A stretch of DNA of 64,000 nucleotides from Thermodesulfobacterium hydrogeniphilum. GTDB taxonomy: Bacteria > Desulfobacterota > Thermodesulfobacteria > Thermodesulfobacteriales > Thermodesulfobacteriaceae. The position numbers were made by a program, and so were the translations under genes. Where the stretch lies: contig NZ_JQKW01000007.1 of NCBI RefSeq assembly GCF_000746255.1, positions 217,672 to 281,671 on the forward strand. Reading direction: 5' to 3'. Under the pieces are notes generated by a model. The model saw only the letters and a list, made by a program, of their open reading frames with translations. It ran no database searches and had not been told where the DNA came from. Shown one piece after another: positions 26,316 through 35,098 of this stretch. Position 1 is the stretch's first letter. Each line of letters begins with the position of its first letter.

Positions 26316-27140
26316 ATGATAGGATGGGGAGATTTATTTTGGATTTTATTTTTAGCTATGGCAATGCAACCTTTTTTAAGACAGAAATTTTTAGAATTAG
26401 CCCGTCAAAAGGCTATAGAACAAATAGAAAAGAAAAGAGGCTCAAGGGTTATTTTATTGATTCATCGTCAGGAAACTATGAGTTTATTGGGTTTCCCAAT
26501 TATGAAATTTATAGATATTAATGACTCTGAAGAGGTAATAAGAGCTATACATCTTACGGATAAAGATGTACCTATTGATATAATTTTACATACTCCAGGT
26601 GGATTAGTGTTAGCAGCTTTACAGATAGCCTTAGCCATAAAAAAACATCCTGCCAAAGTAACAGCTTTTATCCCTCATTATGCTATGAGCGGAGGGACTC
26701 TTATTGCTCTTGCCTGTGATGAGATTATCATGGATGAACATGCAGTTCTTGGACCTGTAGATCCTCAATTAGGACAATATCCTGCGGCTTCAATCTTAAG
26801 AGCTGTTAAAAGAAAATCTATAGAACATGTGGAGGATCAAACTTTAATATTAGCAGATGTAGCTGAAATGGCTTTAAAACAAATGAAAGAAAATCTTAAA
26901 CTTATTCTGGATAATAAATATTCTCCAGAAAAAATTGAAGAATTGGCAGACATTTTATCTCAGGGACATTTTACACATGATTATCCTATTACTTATGAAG
27001 AAGCCAAAAAACTTGGTTTGCCTGTAAGTAAAGATATGCCTATAGAAATTTATCAATTAATGAAACTTTTTCCTCAGCCATTAAGACAAACTCCTTCTGT
27101 AGAATATATTCCTTTACCTAAGAAAGGAACAAATAAATAA
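26316..27140 (+). CDS. Membrane-anchored SDH-type Clp-fold serine protease (SppA/ClpP-like)
   Basis: 274 residues. One N-terminal hydrophobic segment (about 4-22, WGDLFWILFLAMAMQPFL) anchors the protein. The Clp/crotonase-like domain has IDIILHTPGGLVLAALQIA, the nucleophile Ser in PHYAMSGGTLIALACDEIIM, and HAVLGPVDPQLGQYP; FTHDYPITYEEAKKLGLPV near the C-terminus supplies the His region. The family is described as using a Ser-Asp-His triad. It probably removes membrane-bound peptides or misfolded proteins, related to the rhomboid upstream. It starts behind AAAGGGGG. Confidence 0.85.
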   Translation: MIGWGDLFWILFLAMAMQPFLRQKFLELARQKAIEQIEKKRGSRVILLIHRQETMSLLGFPIMKFIDINDSEEVIRAIHLTDKDVPIDIILHTPGGLVLAALQIALAIKKHPAKVTAFIPHYAMSGGTLIALACDEIIMDEHAVLGPVDPQLGQYPAASILRAVKRKSIEHVEDQTLILADVAEMALKQMKENLKLILDNKYSPEKIEELADILSQGHFTHDYPITYEEAKKLGLPVSKDMPIEIYQLMKLFPQPLRQTPSVEYIPLPKKGTNK

Positions 27141-27148
27141 ATTACCTC

Positions 27149-27169
27149 TTTACACCTCGGAGGTGTAAA
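27149..27169. repeat. Perfect 21-bp palindrome plus direct repeat upstream of fmdB
   Basis: Arms TTTACACCTC (27149-27158) and GAGGTGTAAA (27160-27169) flank a single G. The right arm continues as AGGTGTAAAAGGTGTAAT (27161-27178), a tandem of AGGTGTAA, and the outer ATTACCTC at 27141 roughly mirrors it. No T run follows on either strand, so it looks more like a protein-binding site than a terminator. It lies just upstream of the -35 of the fmdB promoter. Confidence 0.6.
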
Positions 27170-27190
27170 AGGTGTAATGGTAGTGTATAC

Positions 27191-27219
27191 TTGACAGAAT
27201 TTGAAAGTTTGAGTATATA
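27191..27219 (+). promoter_or_regulatory. Promoter for the FmdB-type gene
   Basis: Consensus TTGACA (27191-27196), 17-bp spacer, TATATA (27214-27219), or TATAAT at 27216-27221 with 19 bp. About 57 bp before the ATG. Confidence 0.65.
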
Positions 27220-27277
27220 ATATTAAATTGTTTATATTTGATTTAGAAAATAAAATGCTTTGGAAAGGGGAGTAATT

Positions 27278-27526
27278 ATGCCTATTTATGAATTTAAATG
27301 TCAGGATTGCGGAAAAGAATTTGAGGTTTATCTTAAAAATAAAGATGAAATATCCCAAGTAACCTGTCCTGATTGTAAAAGTAAAAATATAAATCGTCTT
27401 ATGAGTGTGGTAAATGCTATTGTTAGTGATTCAGGAGGTTCTTCTGATAAGCCTAATTTAGTAGAAAGTCACAAATGTGAAACTGGCACTTGCGCGATAG
27501 GTGAACTTCCAGGTTATAGTAGATAA
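27278..27526 (+). CDS. FmdB-family zinc-ribbon protein
   Basis: 82 residues from the ATG at 27278, with AAAGGGG 8 nt upstream; a TTG at 27260 is less likely. MPIYEFKCQDCGKEFE...VTCPDCKSKNINRLMS is the FmdB zinc ribbon with two CxxC pairs; a second part (HKCETGTCAIGELPGYS) has two further Cys. Named after a regulator of formylmethanofuran dehydrogenase expression, but most members have no proven function. It has its own promoter and upstream palindrome. Confidence 0.9.
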   Translation: MPIYEFKCQDCGKEFEVYLKNKDEISQVTCPDCKSKNINRLMSVVNAIVSDSGGSSDKPNLVESHKCETGTCAIGELPGYSR

Positions 27527-27528
27527 AA

Positions 27529-28155
27529 TTAAATTTTTTCTTGCATTTCTTTTTCTAATTCTTTTAAGCCTTTTTTAACAATTTCAGATAATTCTCCTGC
27601 TCCCATACCTTTATATATTTTATAAGCTATTTCTAAAGCTTCTTTTGCTGTTTGATAATCTTTTTTATATCTTGATACTTCTCCTATTCCTACAAGGGCT
27701 CTGGCAGCTCTATGTGCATCATTATATTTTTCCCCTATCTCTAAAAGTCTATACAAATAAGGAAGCATTTTGTCATATTCTTTTTTTTCTTTGTATACAA
27801 ATACTATCTTTTCAGCTATAATAGCAGTGCTAATTTCATCATCAAAATTTTCGCAAATATCCAAACAGGCTTTATAAACTTTCAAAGCTTTTTCTATATT
27901 ACCTCTTGAGTGATATAAATCTCCTAAAAAGTCTAAAATATTGGCTATTTCTTTATAAGCAAGGTCTTTATAATTTTCAACTTTTTGGAAAAGGGCTAAA
28001 GCTTCTTCTAATAAGGTTATTGTGTCTACTATTTTTCCTTCTCTCCAGAATTTATAAGCCTTTAGACAAATTTCATAAGCTGGTTTTAACTCTTCTGGAA
28101 TGTCAGGTTTTAGTGTAAAAAAATCCTTTTTATCTTCCAGAAGTTTTTTTTCCAT
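27529..28155 (-). CDS. Tetratricopeptide-repeat protein
   Basis: 208 residues, all helical. At least four TPR-like units are visible (for example YKDLAYKEIANILDFLGDLYHSRGNIEKALKVYKACLDI, and AARALVGIGEVSRYKKDYQTAKEALEIAYKIY). No signal peptide. TPRs mediate protein-protein contacts; the partner is unknown. Third gene of a minus-strand operon with the zinc-HEAT protein and another TPR protein. It ends 2 bp from the convergent fmdB gene. Confidence 0.85.
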   Translation of the reverse strand: MEKKLLEDKKDFFTLKPDIPEELKPAYEICLKAYKFWREGKIVDTITLLEEALALFQKVENYKDLAYKEIANILDFLGDLYHSRGNIEKALKVYKACLDICENFDDEISTAIIAEKIVFVYKEKKEYDKMLPYLYRLLEIGEKYNDAHRAARALVGIGEVSRYKKDYQTAKEALEIAYKIYKGMGAGELSEIVKKGLKELEKEMQEKI

Positions 28156-28170
28156 TTTAGGTCTCCTAAA

Positions 28171-29220
28171 TTAGAATTTTTTAAGTAGATCTTTTAAAAA
28201 TACAGTTTCAAAATTATAAGTTTTGTAATTAAAAAGCTTGAAGCTCTTTTCTGGATCAATCTTATCAAAATAAGATTTTATCTCAGGGCTTTTAAGATTG
28301 TAGAATATTAGCAGAATAAGACCTTGAATTTCTGATGATGCACCTTCTAAGTAATTTAATAGTTTTAGATAGCTATGTTGTTTTAAAAGATGAGGACTTT
28401 TTTCAGAGATTCTATAAAGTGCATACAATACATAAGGTCTATATTCTGGAAATTCTATAAAAGCGAGCAGATTTTTTATAAAGAAAGAATATCTATCTTT
28501 GGTGTTTCTTATAATTTCTCCAGCAGCTTCTAAAGCTCCCCAGGCAGAAGAAGCAGAATCTGCTGCTGAATAAATAAGTCTTTTTAAAAGTTCTAAAACT
28601 TTTTCAGGACGAATTTTTACAAGTTTTTCAGAAACTAATCCTATAATAACTGAAACTTTTTTTCTAAAAACTGGGTCAGGATGATATAAAAATTTTTGTA
28701 GAACATTTAAATTAAGAGGTTCGGCTAAGATATAACTGAATAAAAGATTTAAATTATTCTGATTAATAAGCTCTTCTAATTCTTTTTTGCTGAGCTTTCT
28801 TTTTTCAACTTTAGGTAAATCTGGCTCTTCTTTTTGAAGAAGTTTTTTTATTTTAGGTTCTCGAGTTTCTCTTAGATCATCAGAAAGTTTAATAAAACAA
28901 AGAGCACTTCTGAAAAGTCTTTTACCGTAAGAAGATTCTGGTAAAATGGTATGAGTTTTTAAATCATAGTTTTCTATCCAGATTTCTTTATAATCTTCAT
29001 CAGGTATTAAATCCCAAGCAAGTTCCCAATCACCTGCACAAGCAATCAAAAGGGCTTCTACAAAAGCAGCGCCGCGATTATGTCCTGTAACATCGCACAC
29101 ATAAACACTACCACATTCACATATACCAGCTTCCAAATCTGAAAATCCTATAGCTAAAAAGGTTGGTTTAGCTATAGGTTTTCCGCAAAAAGGACAGGTT
29201 GGTATCTTAGGAATCCTCAT
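28171..29220 (-). CDS. Uncharacterised protein: N-terminal Cys-rich domain plus HEAT-like repeats (resembles DVU0298-type family)
   Basis: 349 residues. IPTCPFCGKPIAKP and AGICECGSVYVCDVTGHN hold a zinc-ribbon-like set of Cys, followed by a conserved-looking GAAFVEALLIACAGDWELAWDLIPDEDYKEIWIENYDLKTH. From about residue 150 onward the protein is helical repeat (NVLQKFLYHPDPVFRKKVSVIIGLVSE, SASSAWGALEAAGEII), as in HEAT/PBS scaffolds. It resembles an uncharacterised family I recall from sulfate reducers (DVU0298-type), with moderate certainty. Overlaps the upstream TPR gene by 14 bp. Confidence 0.6.
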   Translation of the reverse strand: MRIPKIPTCPFCGKPIAKPTFLAIGFSDLEAGICECGSVYVCDVTGHNRGAAFVEALLIACAGDWELAWDLIPDEDYKEIWIENYDLKTHTILPESSYGKRLFRSALCFIKLSDDLRETREPKIKKLLQKEEPDLPKVEKRKLSKKELEELINQNNLNLLFSYILAEPLNLNVLQKFLYHPDPVFRKKVSVIIGLVSEKLVKIRPEKVLELLKRLIYSAADSASSAWGALEAAGEIIRNTKDRYSFFIKNLLAFIEFPEYRPYVLYALYRISEKSPHLLKQHSYLKLLNYLEGASSEIQGLILLIFYNLKSPEIKSYFDKIDPEKSFKLFNYKTYNFETVFLKDLLKKF

Positions 29221-29815
29221 TTACCAACCTTTCAAACTCAGGATTTACAGAGTATCCTAAGGATTTAGCTTGAGCAATATTCTTTTTAGCCTCTTCTATA
29301 TTTCCCAGATGATAATAAGCTACTGCTAAATTATTATAAATAGTTCCCATTTGAGGAGCAAGGCTTTTAGCTTTTTCTAAGGCTGAAATAGCTTCTTTAT
29401 ATTGTCCTTTTTCTATCAGAATTGTAGAAAGATTTACCCAAGCAGCAGGATCATCTTTTTTTAATTCTATAGCTTTTTTATAACACTTTTCTGCTTCTTC
29501 TAAATTACCTAATTGAAATTCAACAAGTCCAAGATTTATCCAGGCTTCTACAGATTTAGGATAAAATTTAAGGGTAAAAGTAAAAGCCTTTTTAGCTTCT
29601 TCAATTTCTCCTTCCTGAGCCAAGATAATTCCTAAGTTTATCATAGCTTCAAAATGGTAAGGATCAATCTTAAGCACGCGTTTGAAAGCCTCTTTAGCCT
29701 CTTGAAATTTTCCCAAATTAAAGTAAGCTATAGCTAACTTGTGTTGTGCAAATGGAGAATGGGGGTGTTCTTTGGCTTCTTTTTCTAAAGTTTTTAAAAT
29801 TTCTTCTGTTATCAT
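29207..29815 (-). CDS. Tetratricopeptide-repeat protein
   Basis: 202 residues with about five consecutive TPRs, clear 34-residue periodicity (HKLAIAYFNLGKFQEAKEAFKRVLKIDPYHFEAMINLG, then VEAWINLGLVEFQLGNLEEAEKCYKKAIEL). No signal peptide, so probably cytosolic scaffold. First gene of the three-gene minus-strand operon; AGGAGG precedes its ATG. Confidence 0.92.
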   Translation of the reverse strand: MITEEILKTLEKEAKEHPHSPFAQHKLAIAYFNLGKFQEAKEAFKRVLKIDPYHFEAMINLGIILAQEGEIEEAKKAFTFTLKFYPKSVEAWINLGLVEFQLGNLEEAEKCYKKAIELKKDDPAAWVNLSTILIEKGQYKEAISALEKAKSLAPQMGTIYNNLAVAYYHLGNIEEAKKNIAQAKSLGYSVNPEFERLVNEDS

Positions 29816-29856
29816 AAAAACCTCCTGTTAGATATTAATAAAAGATACCATTAAAA

Positions 29857-30981
29857 ATGAAGTTCTCAAGTGCTGAAATTCAGAAAAAAAGACCAATAAT
29901 TTTTTTATTGGTTCTTTTTTTTATTTTATGGATAATAGGTTTATATTTTGATGGATTGGGTCCTGTTTCTGAATTTAAAACTAATGAATTCAGAATTGTT
30001 GAAATAAAAAAAGGAGAGGGAGTTTGGAGTATAGCTAAAAAACTTAAAGAAAAAGGTGTAATTAAAAGTAGATGGGTATTTATTATAGAAGCTTTGAGAA
30101 CAGGTTTTTATAATAAAATAAAGCCCGGAGAATATGCTTTTTATACTCACCAGAGCTTAGGAGAAATTTTGAGAATTCTTGTAGAAGGAAGGGTTTTGTC
30201 CCATAAAATAACTATTCCAGAAGGGCTTACTCTTTGGCAAATTGCAGAAATTTTGGATAGAAACAATATCTGTAAAAAAGAGGAATTTCTAAAATTGGCT
30301 CAAGATCCTCAGGTAGCTAAAAAATTTGGGTTACCTGGGCCGACTCTGGAAGGTTATTTGTATCCAGATACTTATTATTTTCATAAATATACACATCCTG
30401 GAGTAATTATTAAAACTATGGTAGATAATTTTTGGAAACACTGGGATAAGTATAAAGATATAGCAAATAAAAAAGGCATGTCTTTAAAAGAAGTGATAAC
30501 TTTAGCCTCTATAGTAGAAAAAGAAGCAATATATTCTAAAGAAAAACCATTAATTGCAGCAGTTTATTTAAATAGACTCAAAAGAGGCATGCCTTTACAA
30601 GCAGATCCTACTATAAATTATGCTTTAAGAAATTTCAGAAGGCTTTATTACAAAGATTATTACAGTGTAAAAAGTCCTTATAACACCTATTTAAACTATG
30701 GTCTCCCTCCTACACCTATTTGCAGTCCTGGAGAGGATAGTATTAAGGCTGTATTATTTCCGGCTAAGGTTTCCTACCTTTATTTTGTAGCTAAAGGAGA
30801 TGGGACCCATTATTTTTCAAGAACATACAGAGAGCATTTAAGAGCCATAAGACTGGTTAGAAGAATTCGCAAAAAACATAGAAGAGTTTATAAAAAATTT
30901 TCTGGCAATAATTCAAAAATTCTTAAAACTAAATCTTCTTTACTTTTTCAATCTCAGAATAAAGTGAGAGAAAATTTTTAA
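29857..30981 (+). CDS. mltG: Endolytic murein transglycosylase MltG
   Basis: 374 residues. One N-terminal membrane helix (about 14-32), a LysM-like subdomain (KGEGVWSIAKKLKEKGVIKS and IPEGLTLWQIAEIL), then the YceG catalytic domain with LEGYLYPDTYYF, the catalytic Glu in ASIVEKEAIYSKE, and AAVYLNRLKRGMPLQADPTINYAL. It cleaves nascent glycan strands and sets peptidoglycan chain length. A basic C-terminal extension (RRIRKKHRRVYKKF onward) is unusual, and its last 53 bp overlap rsmA on the other strand. Confidence 0.95.
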   Translation: MKFSSAEIQKKRPIIFLLVLFFILWIIGLYFDGLGPVSEFKTNEFRIVEIKKGEGVWSIAKKLKEKGVIKSRWVFIIEALRTGFYNKIKPGEYAFYTHQSLGEILRILVEGRVLSHKITIPEGLTLWQIAEILDRNNICKKEEFLKLAQDPQVAKKFGLPGPTLEGYLYPDTYYFHKYTHPGVIIKTMVDNFWKHWDKYKDIANKKGMSLKEVITLASIVEKEAIYSKEKPLIAAVYLNRLKRGMPLQADPTINYALRNFRRLYYKDYYSVKSPYNTYLNYGLPPTPICSPGEDSIKAVLFPAKVSYLYFVAKGDGTHYFSRTYREHLRAIRLVRRIRKKHRRVYKKFSGNNSKILKTKSSLLFQSQNKVRENF

Positions 30982-31672
30982 AATTCAACTCTTCAACCCT
31001 TTTATTGGGAGAGATTTCTAAATTCAATAATAATTTTTCATCAATTTTATGTTTAAGCATTTTTCTTTTCTGAGAAAAAAGACGAATTAGAAATTTTTTA
31101 TAATTTTTTAAATCTGAAATTTCTTTAAAATCCTTTCTTGTCAATTTTATATAAGCAGAAACCACCTTGGGAGGAGGGACAAAGAATCTGGCAGGTATAC
31201 TCATAAGATAATTTATTTCATAGAAAGTTTTTACAAAAATGGAAAGCCAGGATTTTTCCTTTATTAATCTTTCAGCAACTTCTTTTTGCACCATATAAAA
31301 AGCCTGTGGTATATACTCTTTATACATTACTGTATTTTCAATAATTAAACTGGCTACATTATAGGGGAGATTGCCAATTAATTTCAATTCCTTTTCTTTT
31401 AAGCTTGAAAAATCAAATTTAGTAGCATCAGCCTGAATTATAGTAACTCTTTCGTCTTTTATATTTTTTTTAAGTTTTTCTATCATTTCTTGATCTATTT
31501 CTATAAGATAAAGATTTTTTAAAGGAGTTTTTAATAATTCTTTAGTAAGATTCCCTGTACCAGGACCAATTTCAACTACTGTTTCTTCTGATTTTATTTC
31601 AGAAAATTCTACAAGTTTTTGTAGAATACCTGAAGCAATAAGCAAATGTTGACCAAATTTTTTCTTAAGCAT
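30929..31672 (-). CDS. rsmA: 16S rRNA dimethyladenosine transferase (KsgA)
   Basis: 247 residues. KKFGQHLLIASGILQKLVE, SAM motif VVEIGPGTGNLTKELL, acidic LIEIDQEM and the catalytic motif LIGNLPYNVAS identify RsmA, which N6-dimethylates A1518/A1519 of 16S rRNA. RFFVPPPKVVSAYIKL is also typical. At 247 residues it is slightly shorter than E. coli KsgA (273) at the C-terminus, which runs into the mltG 3' end in convergent overlap. Confidence 0.96.
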   Translation of the reverse strand: MLKKKFGQHLLIASGILQKLVEFSEIKSEETVVEIGPGTGNLTKELLKTPLKNLYLIEIDQEMIEKLKKNIKDERVTIIQADATKFDFSSLKEKELKLIGNLPYNVASLIIENTVMYKEYIPQAFYMVQKEVAERLIKEKSWLSIFVKTFYEINYLMSIPARFFVPPPKVVSAYIKLTRKDFKEISDLKNYKKFLIRLFSQKRKMLKHKIDEKLLLNLEISPNKRVEELNFKNFLSLYSEIEKVKKI

Positions 31673-31729
31673 GTGCTTATTTTATCTTTAATCCTCAAAA
31701 TTGCTACTTACAATTGTAAAACCTGTTCC

Positions 31730-31757
31730 TTGCTAATATTTAATTTTTTGGTATGTT
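31730..31757 (+). promoter_or_regulatory. Candidate promoter for the DUF1015-hemL operon
   Basis: TTGCTA (31730-31735), 16-bp spacer, TATGTT (31752-31757), 30 bp before the ATG. Confidence 0.4.
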
Positions 31758-31787
31758 TAAGGGGAAAATTTTTTGAAGGAGTGAGAT

Positions 31788-33038
31788 ATGCCCAGAAGCC
31801 TTCCTTTTTGTGCCTGGAGATACAATACTATCAAAGTTAATATAGAAGATGTAATTGCTCCTCAGTACGATGTGGTTTCACAAGAAGAAGTTAATCATTT
31901 TAAAAACAAAAGTCCTTACAATATTTTTCATTTAGAATTACCAGAGAGTTATCAAAGAGCTAAGGAACTTCTTAATTCCTGGATAAAAGAGCAAATCCTT
32001 ATAAAAAATCAAACCCCTGGGATTTATTTATATGAGTTAGAATTTACCTATCATGGAAAAAAATTTAATAGAAAAGGATTTATAAATCTAATAGAATTGA
32101 GTCCTTTTGAAGAAGGTAAAATTCTTCCTCATGAAAAGGTTTATAATAAAGTTACAGATGAGCGTTTGGAGTTGTTTAAAAATACTGGTTTTCAGTTTAG
32201 TCAGGTTTTTGGTCTTTATGAAGATCCAGAGCTTTTTACTTTAAAAAATTTAAAAAATAAGAAAAAATTAATATATAGCATAAATTATAAAGGAGAAAAA
32301 CACAAGCTTTATAAAATCACTGATAAAGAGTTTGTAAAAAATTTAATAAAATTTTTAGAAGACAAAAGAATTTATATTGCTGATGGACATCACAGATATA
32401 CTACAGCTTTGAGATATAAAGAATATATGGAAAATCTTTATGGTAAAAAGAATTATAAGGATTATAATTATATAGCAATGTATATTTGTCCTTTAGAAGA
32501 TAAAAATTTGCTTATGCTTCCCACTCACAGAACTTATTTTCTTGAAGATCCAGAAGGATTTTTAAAAAAATTGAAAAATTTTGCCGAAGTTTTCAAAGAA
32601 ATAAATTTTAAGCCTGAAAATTTTGATAATTATTTTAATAAAAAGGCGCAGGAATGGCTTATTTTTTTAAATAATAAAGCTTATTTTTTTTGTATAAAAA
32701 AAGAATTTTTAGAAAAAATAAAGACTGAAGACCCGATTTTATCAGAGGTTACTCTTTATAATTTTTTGAAAATTTTAGAATTAAGTACAGGTTTAAAGGA
32801 AGAACAATTAAAAGAAAAGGGTAGGGCTAAATTTGTTTGTGATATAAATGAGGTAATAAAAGAGGTGCAAAGAGGAGCTATTGGAATTATTTTTCCTGTA
32901 ATCTCTCCTTTAGTGCTTAAAAAGGTAGCTCAGGCTAAAAAAAGAATGCCTCATAAATGTACCTACTTTTATCCTAAAATTTTAACAGGTATATTATTAA
33001 ATGAAATAAGTGGAAAAGACTTAAAAATAGAACTTTAA
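31788..33038 (+). CDS. DUF1015-family protein
   Basis: 416 residues. Family features: the N-terminal LPFCAWRYN...VIAPQYDVVSQEEVNHFKNKSPYNIFHLELPES, GKILPHEKVYNKVTDERLEL, and the strongly conserved IADGHHRYTTALRYKEY with NYIAMYICPLEDKNLLMLPTHR. These proteins are widespread in anaerobes and often lie near serine/PLP or aromatic-compound genes; no activity is established. It starts behind AAGGAG at the head of a five-gene operon. Confidence 0.88.
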   Translation: MPRSLPFCAWRYNTIKVNIEDVIAPQYDVVSQEEVNHFKNKSPYNIFHLELPESYQRAKELLNSWIKEQILIKNQTPGIYLYELEFTYHGKKFNRKGFINLIELSPFEEGKILPHEKVYNKVTDERLELFKNTGFQFSQVFGLYEDPELFTLKNLKNKKKLIYSINYKGEKHKLYKITDKEFVKNLIKFLEDKRIYIADGHHRYTTALRYKEYMENLYGKKNYKDYNYIAMYICPLEDKNLLMLPTHRTYFLEDPEGFLKKLKNFAEVFKEINFKPENFDNYFNKKAQEWLIFLNNKAYFFCIKKEFLEKIKTEDPILSEVTLYNFLKILELSTGLKEEQLKEKGRAKFVCDINEVIKEVQRGAIGIIFPVISPLVLKKVAQAKKRMPHKCTYFYPKILTGILLNEISGKDLKIEL

Positions 33039-33569
33039 ATGGATAGTTTAACTTATTTTAAAAGCTGGCAAAATTTTTATAAACAGGAATTAAAAGAAAA
33101 GCTCTGGAAAGATAAATACATTATAGATAAATTAGAACCTCTTAAAAAAGCTATAGAAAAAAGCAGGCAGGCTTTTATAGAAAATGAGTCTTTTGCTTTT
33201 TGTGCTAAATGTGCCCAATCAGGAGAAAAATGCTGTCAAACAGGTTTAGAATGGAAATTAAGACCTTCAGAATTTTTGATAAATCTTATGTTAGCAGATT
33301 ATCTTCAAACAGAAATAAAGTTTAATTTAGAAAGACCAGAGGATTGTTTATTTTTAGGAGAGAAGGGCTGTAATCTTATCCTTGCTCCTATCTTTTGTAG
33401 AAATTTCTTTTGTGATAAACTCTCCAATTTTTTAGGACATGAAAGACTTACTAAAATTCAACAGGCTATGGAAGATGAAGCAATTTTGAGTTTTGAACTT
33501 GCAGAATATATAAATAAGAAGTATGTTTTACCCTATGCAGAAAAAATAAGAAAGGAGAAAAGTAGATGA
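33039..33569 (+). CDS. YkgJ-like cysteine-cluster protein
   Basis: 176 residues. The cluster FCAKCAQSGEKCCQTGLEWKLRPSEF, ERPEDCLFLGEKGCNLILAPIFCRNFFCDKL contains eight or more Cys in the pattern of the YkgJ/UPF0153 metal- or iron-sulfur-binding family (CxxC...CC...C...C...CRxxxC). Function unknown, probably a zinc or Fe-S protein. Begins at the base after the DUF1015 stop and overlaps the epimerase by 4 bp. Confidence 0.75.
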   Translation: MDSLTYFKSWQNFYKQELKEKLWKDKYIIDKLEPLKKAIEKSRQAFIENESFAFCAKCAQSGEKCCQTGLEWKLRPSEFLINLMLADYLQTEIKFNLERPEDCLFLGEKGCNLILAPIFCRNFFCDKLSNFLGHERLTKIQQAMEDEAILSFELAEYINKKYVLPYAEKIRKEKSR

Positions 33570-34537
33570 AATATTATTTAGTTACAGGAGCAGCAGGCTT
33601 TATAGGATGGAGAGTTAGTGAATTCCTTCTTAAAGAAGGGAAATCTGTTCTTGGTGTAGATAATTTAAATAACGCCTATGATGTTAAATTGAAAGAATGG
33701 AGACTTTCTCAATTAAAAAATTATGAAAATTTTAAATTTTATAAATTAGATCTTTCTAATTTTGAAGCAATAAGAATTCTTTTTGAAATTTATCCTATAA
33801 AAGCCATTATTCATCTTGCAGCCAGAGCTGGAGTTAGAGCAAGTTTAGAAAACCCCTGGGTTTATGTAGATAGTAATGTAACAGCTACTCTCAATCTTCT
33901 GGAACTTATGAAAGATTCTGGCGTAAAAAAGATGGTTCTTGCATCCACTTCTTCTGTTTATGCAGGGCATAAGCCTCCTTTTCACGAAGAATTAAAAGTA
34001 GATACTCCTTTATCTCCTTATGCTGCCACTAAAAAAAGCTCAGAACTTCTGGCTTATACTTATCACCATCTTTATGGACTTGATATTTCGGTTGTTAGAT
34101 ATTTCACAGTCTATGGACCAGCAGGACGTCCTGATATGAGCCCTTTTAGATTTATAAAATGGATTTATGAAGGGACTCCTATTAAAATTTATGGAGATGG
34201 CACTCAGGCAAGGGATTTCACCTATATAGATGATATTGCCAGAGGAACAATCCTTGCTTTAAAACCTCTGGGATATGAGATTATTAATCTCGGAGGAGGA
34301 AGAAATCCCATTTCTATAAATCAGATGATAGAAATTTTAGAAAAACTTCTCGGAAAAAAGGCTAAGAAAGAATTTTATCCTTTTCACAAAGCTGATGTTA
34401 TGCTTACTTGGGCAGAGATTGAAAAGGCTAAAAAACTTCTTGGCTGGCAGCCAGAGATAGATCTGGAGGAAGGCTTAAGAAGAACTGTTGAATGGACTTT
34501 AGAAAATATAGATCTGGTAAGAGCTATAAAAGTTTAA
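33566..34537 (+). CDS. NAD-dependent sugar-nucleotide epimerase (UDP-glucuronate/UDP-glucose 4-epimerase type)
   Basis: 323 residues, extended SDR. NAD site GAAGFIGWRVSEFLL, VLGVDNLNNAYDVKLKEWRL, catalytic Ser in ASTSSVYAG, YAATK (Tyr and Lys intact), VVRYFTVYGPAGRPDMSPFRF and YGDGTQARDFTYIDDIARG. The DNLNxxYDxxLKExRL pattern is typical of UDP-glucuronate 4-epimerases. Likely feeds surface polysaccharide synthesis. Overlaps both neighbours in the DUF1015-hemL operon. Confidence 0.88.
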   Translation: MKYYLVTGAAGFIGWRVSEFLLKEGKSVLGVDNLNNAYDVKLKEWRLSQLKNYENFKFYKLDLSNFEAIRILFEIYPIKAIIHLAARAGVRASLENPWVYVDSNVTATLNLLELMKDSGVKKMVLASTSSVYAGHKPPFHEELKVDTPLSPYAATKKSSELLAYTYHHLYGLDISVVRYFTVYGPAGRPDMSPFRFIKWIYEGTPIKIYGDGTQARDFTYIDDIARGTILALKPLGYEIINLGGGRNPISINQMIEILEKLLGKKAKKEFYPFHKADVMLTWAEIEKAKKLLGWQPEIDLEEGLRRTVEWTLENIDLVRAIKV

Positions 34538-35098
34538 ATGGAAAAGAAAAAAGAACTTAGTTTTTATACTAAATATTTAGCAGAAAAAGGTCTTATAACG
34601 GGTTCAGAGGGGAATCTTTCTGTAAGAGATAAAGAAGGCTTCTGGATCACCCCTTCTGGGAAAATAAAAGAAATTTTGGAGCCAAAGGATCTTTGTTTTA
34701 TCAATTGGCAAGGCGAATTTTTAAAGGGTAAACCCTCTTCAGAATGGGGCATGCATTATAAAATCTATTTAAAAAATCCTCAAGCAAAAGCTATTGTGCA
34801 TGCTCATCCTGCCTATGTTTTGGCTTTAGATCTTTGTGGATTTGATTTCAGAGAATTTGATTTACCAGAGGCTAAAATTTTTCTAAAAGAGATAAAAGTT
34901 GTGCCTTTTTTTCTTCCAGGTTCTGAAGAACTCTGGGAAAAAGCTTCAGAATCAGCTTTGATTTCCAAAGTAATAGTTTTAAGCCAGCATGGGGCTTTAA
35001 CCTGGGGGAGAAATTTAGAAGAAGCTGTAAATCTGCTTTTAATTTTAGAAAAACTGTGTAAAATAGAATATTTAAGAAGATTAGGAGGGCAGAGATGA
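34538..35098 (+). CDS. Class II aldolase/adducin-domain protein
   Basis: 186 residues. [24 protein letters not shown] is the N-terminal phosphate-binding region, [15 protein letters not shown] carries the two zinc His residues, [15 protein letters not shown] the third. It resembles L-fuculose-phosphate aldolases and methylthioribulose-phosphate dehydratases; the substrate cannot be chosen. The purine phosphorylase at 4 kb might hint at methylthioadenosine salvage, but mtnA is not nearby. Starts immediately after the epimerase stop. Confidence 0.82.
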   Translation: MEKKKELSFYTKYLAEKGLITGSEGNLSVRDKEGFWITPSGKIKEILEPKDLCFINWQGEFLKGKPSSEWGMHYKIYLKNPQAKAIVHAHPAYVLALDLCGFDFREFDLPEAKIFLKEIKVVPFFLPGSEELWEKASESALISKVIVLSQHGALTWGRNLEEAVNLLLILEKLCKIEYLRRLGGQR

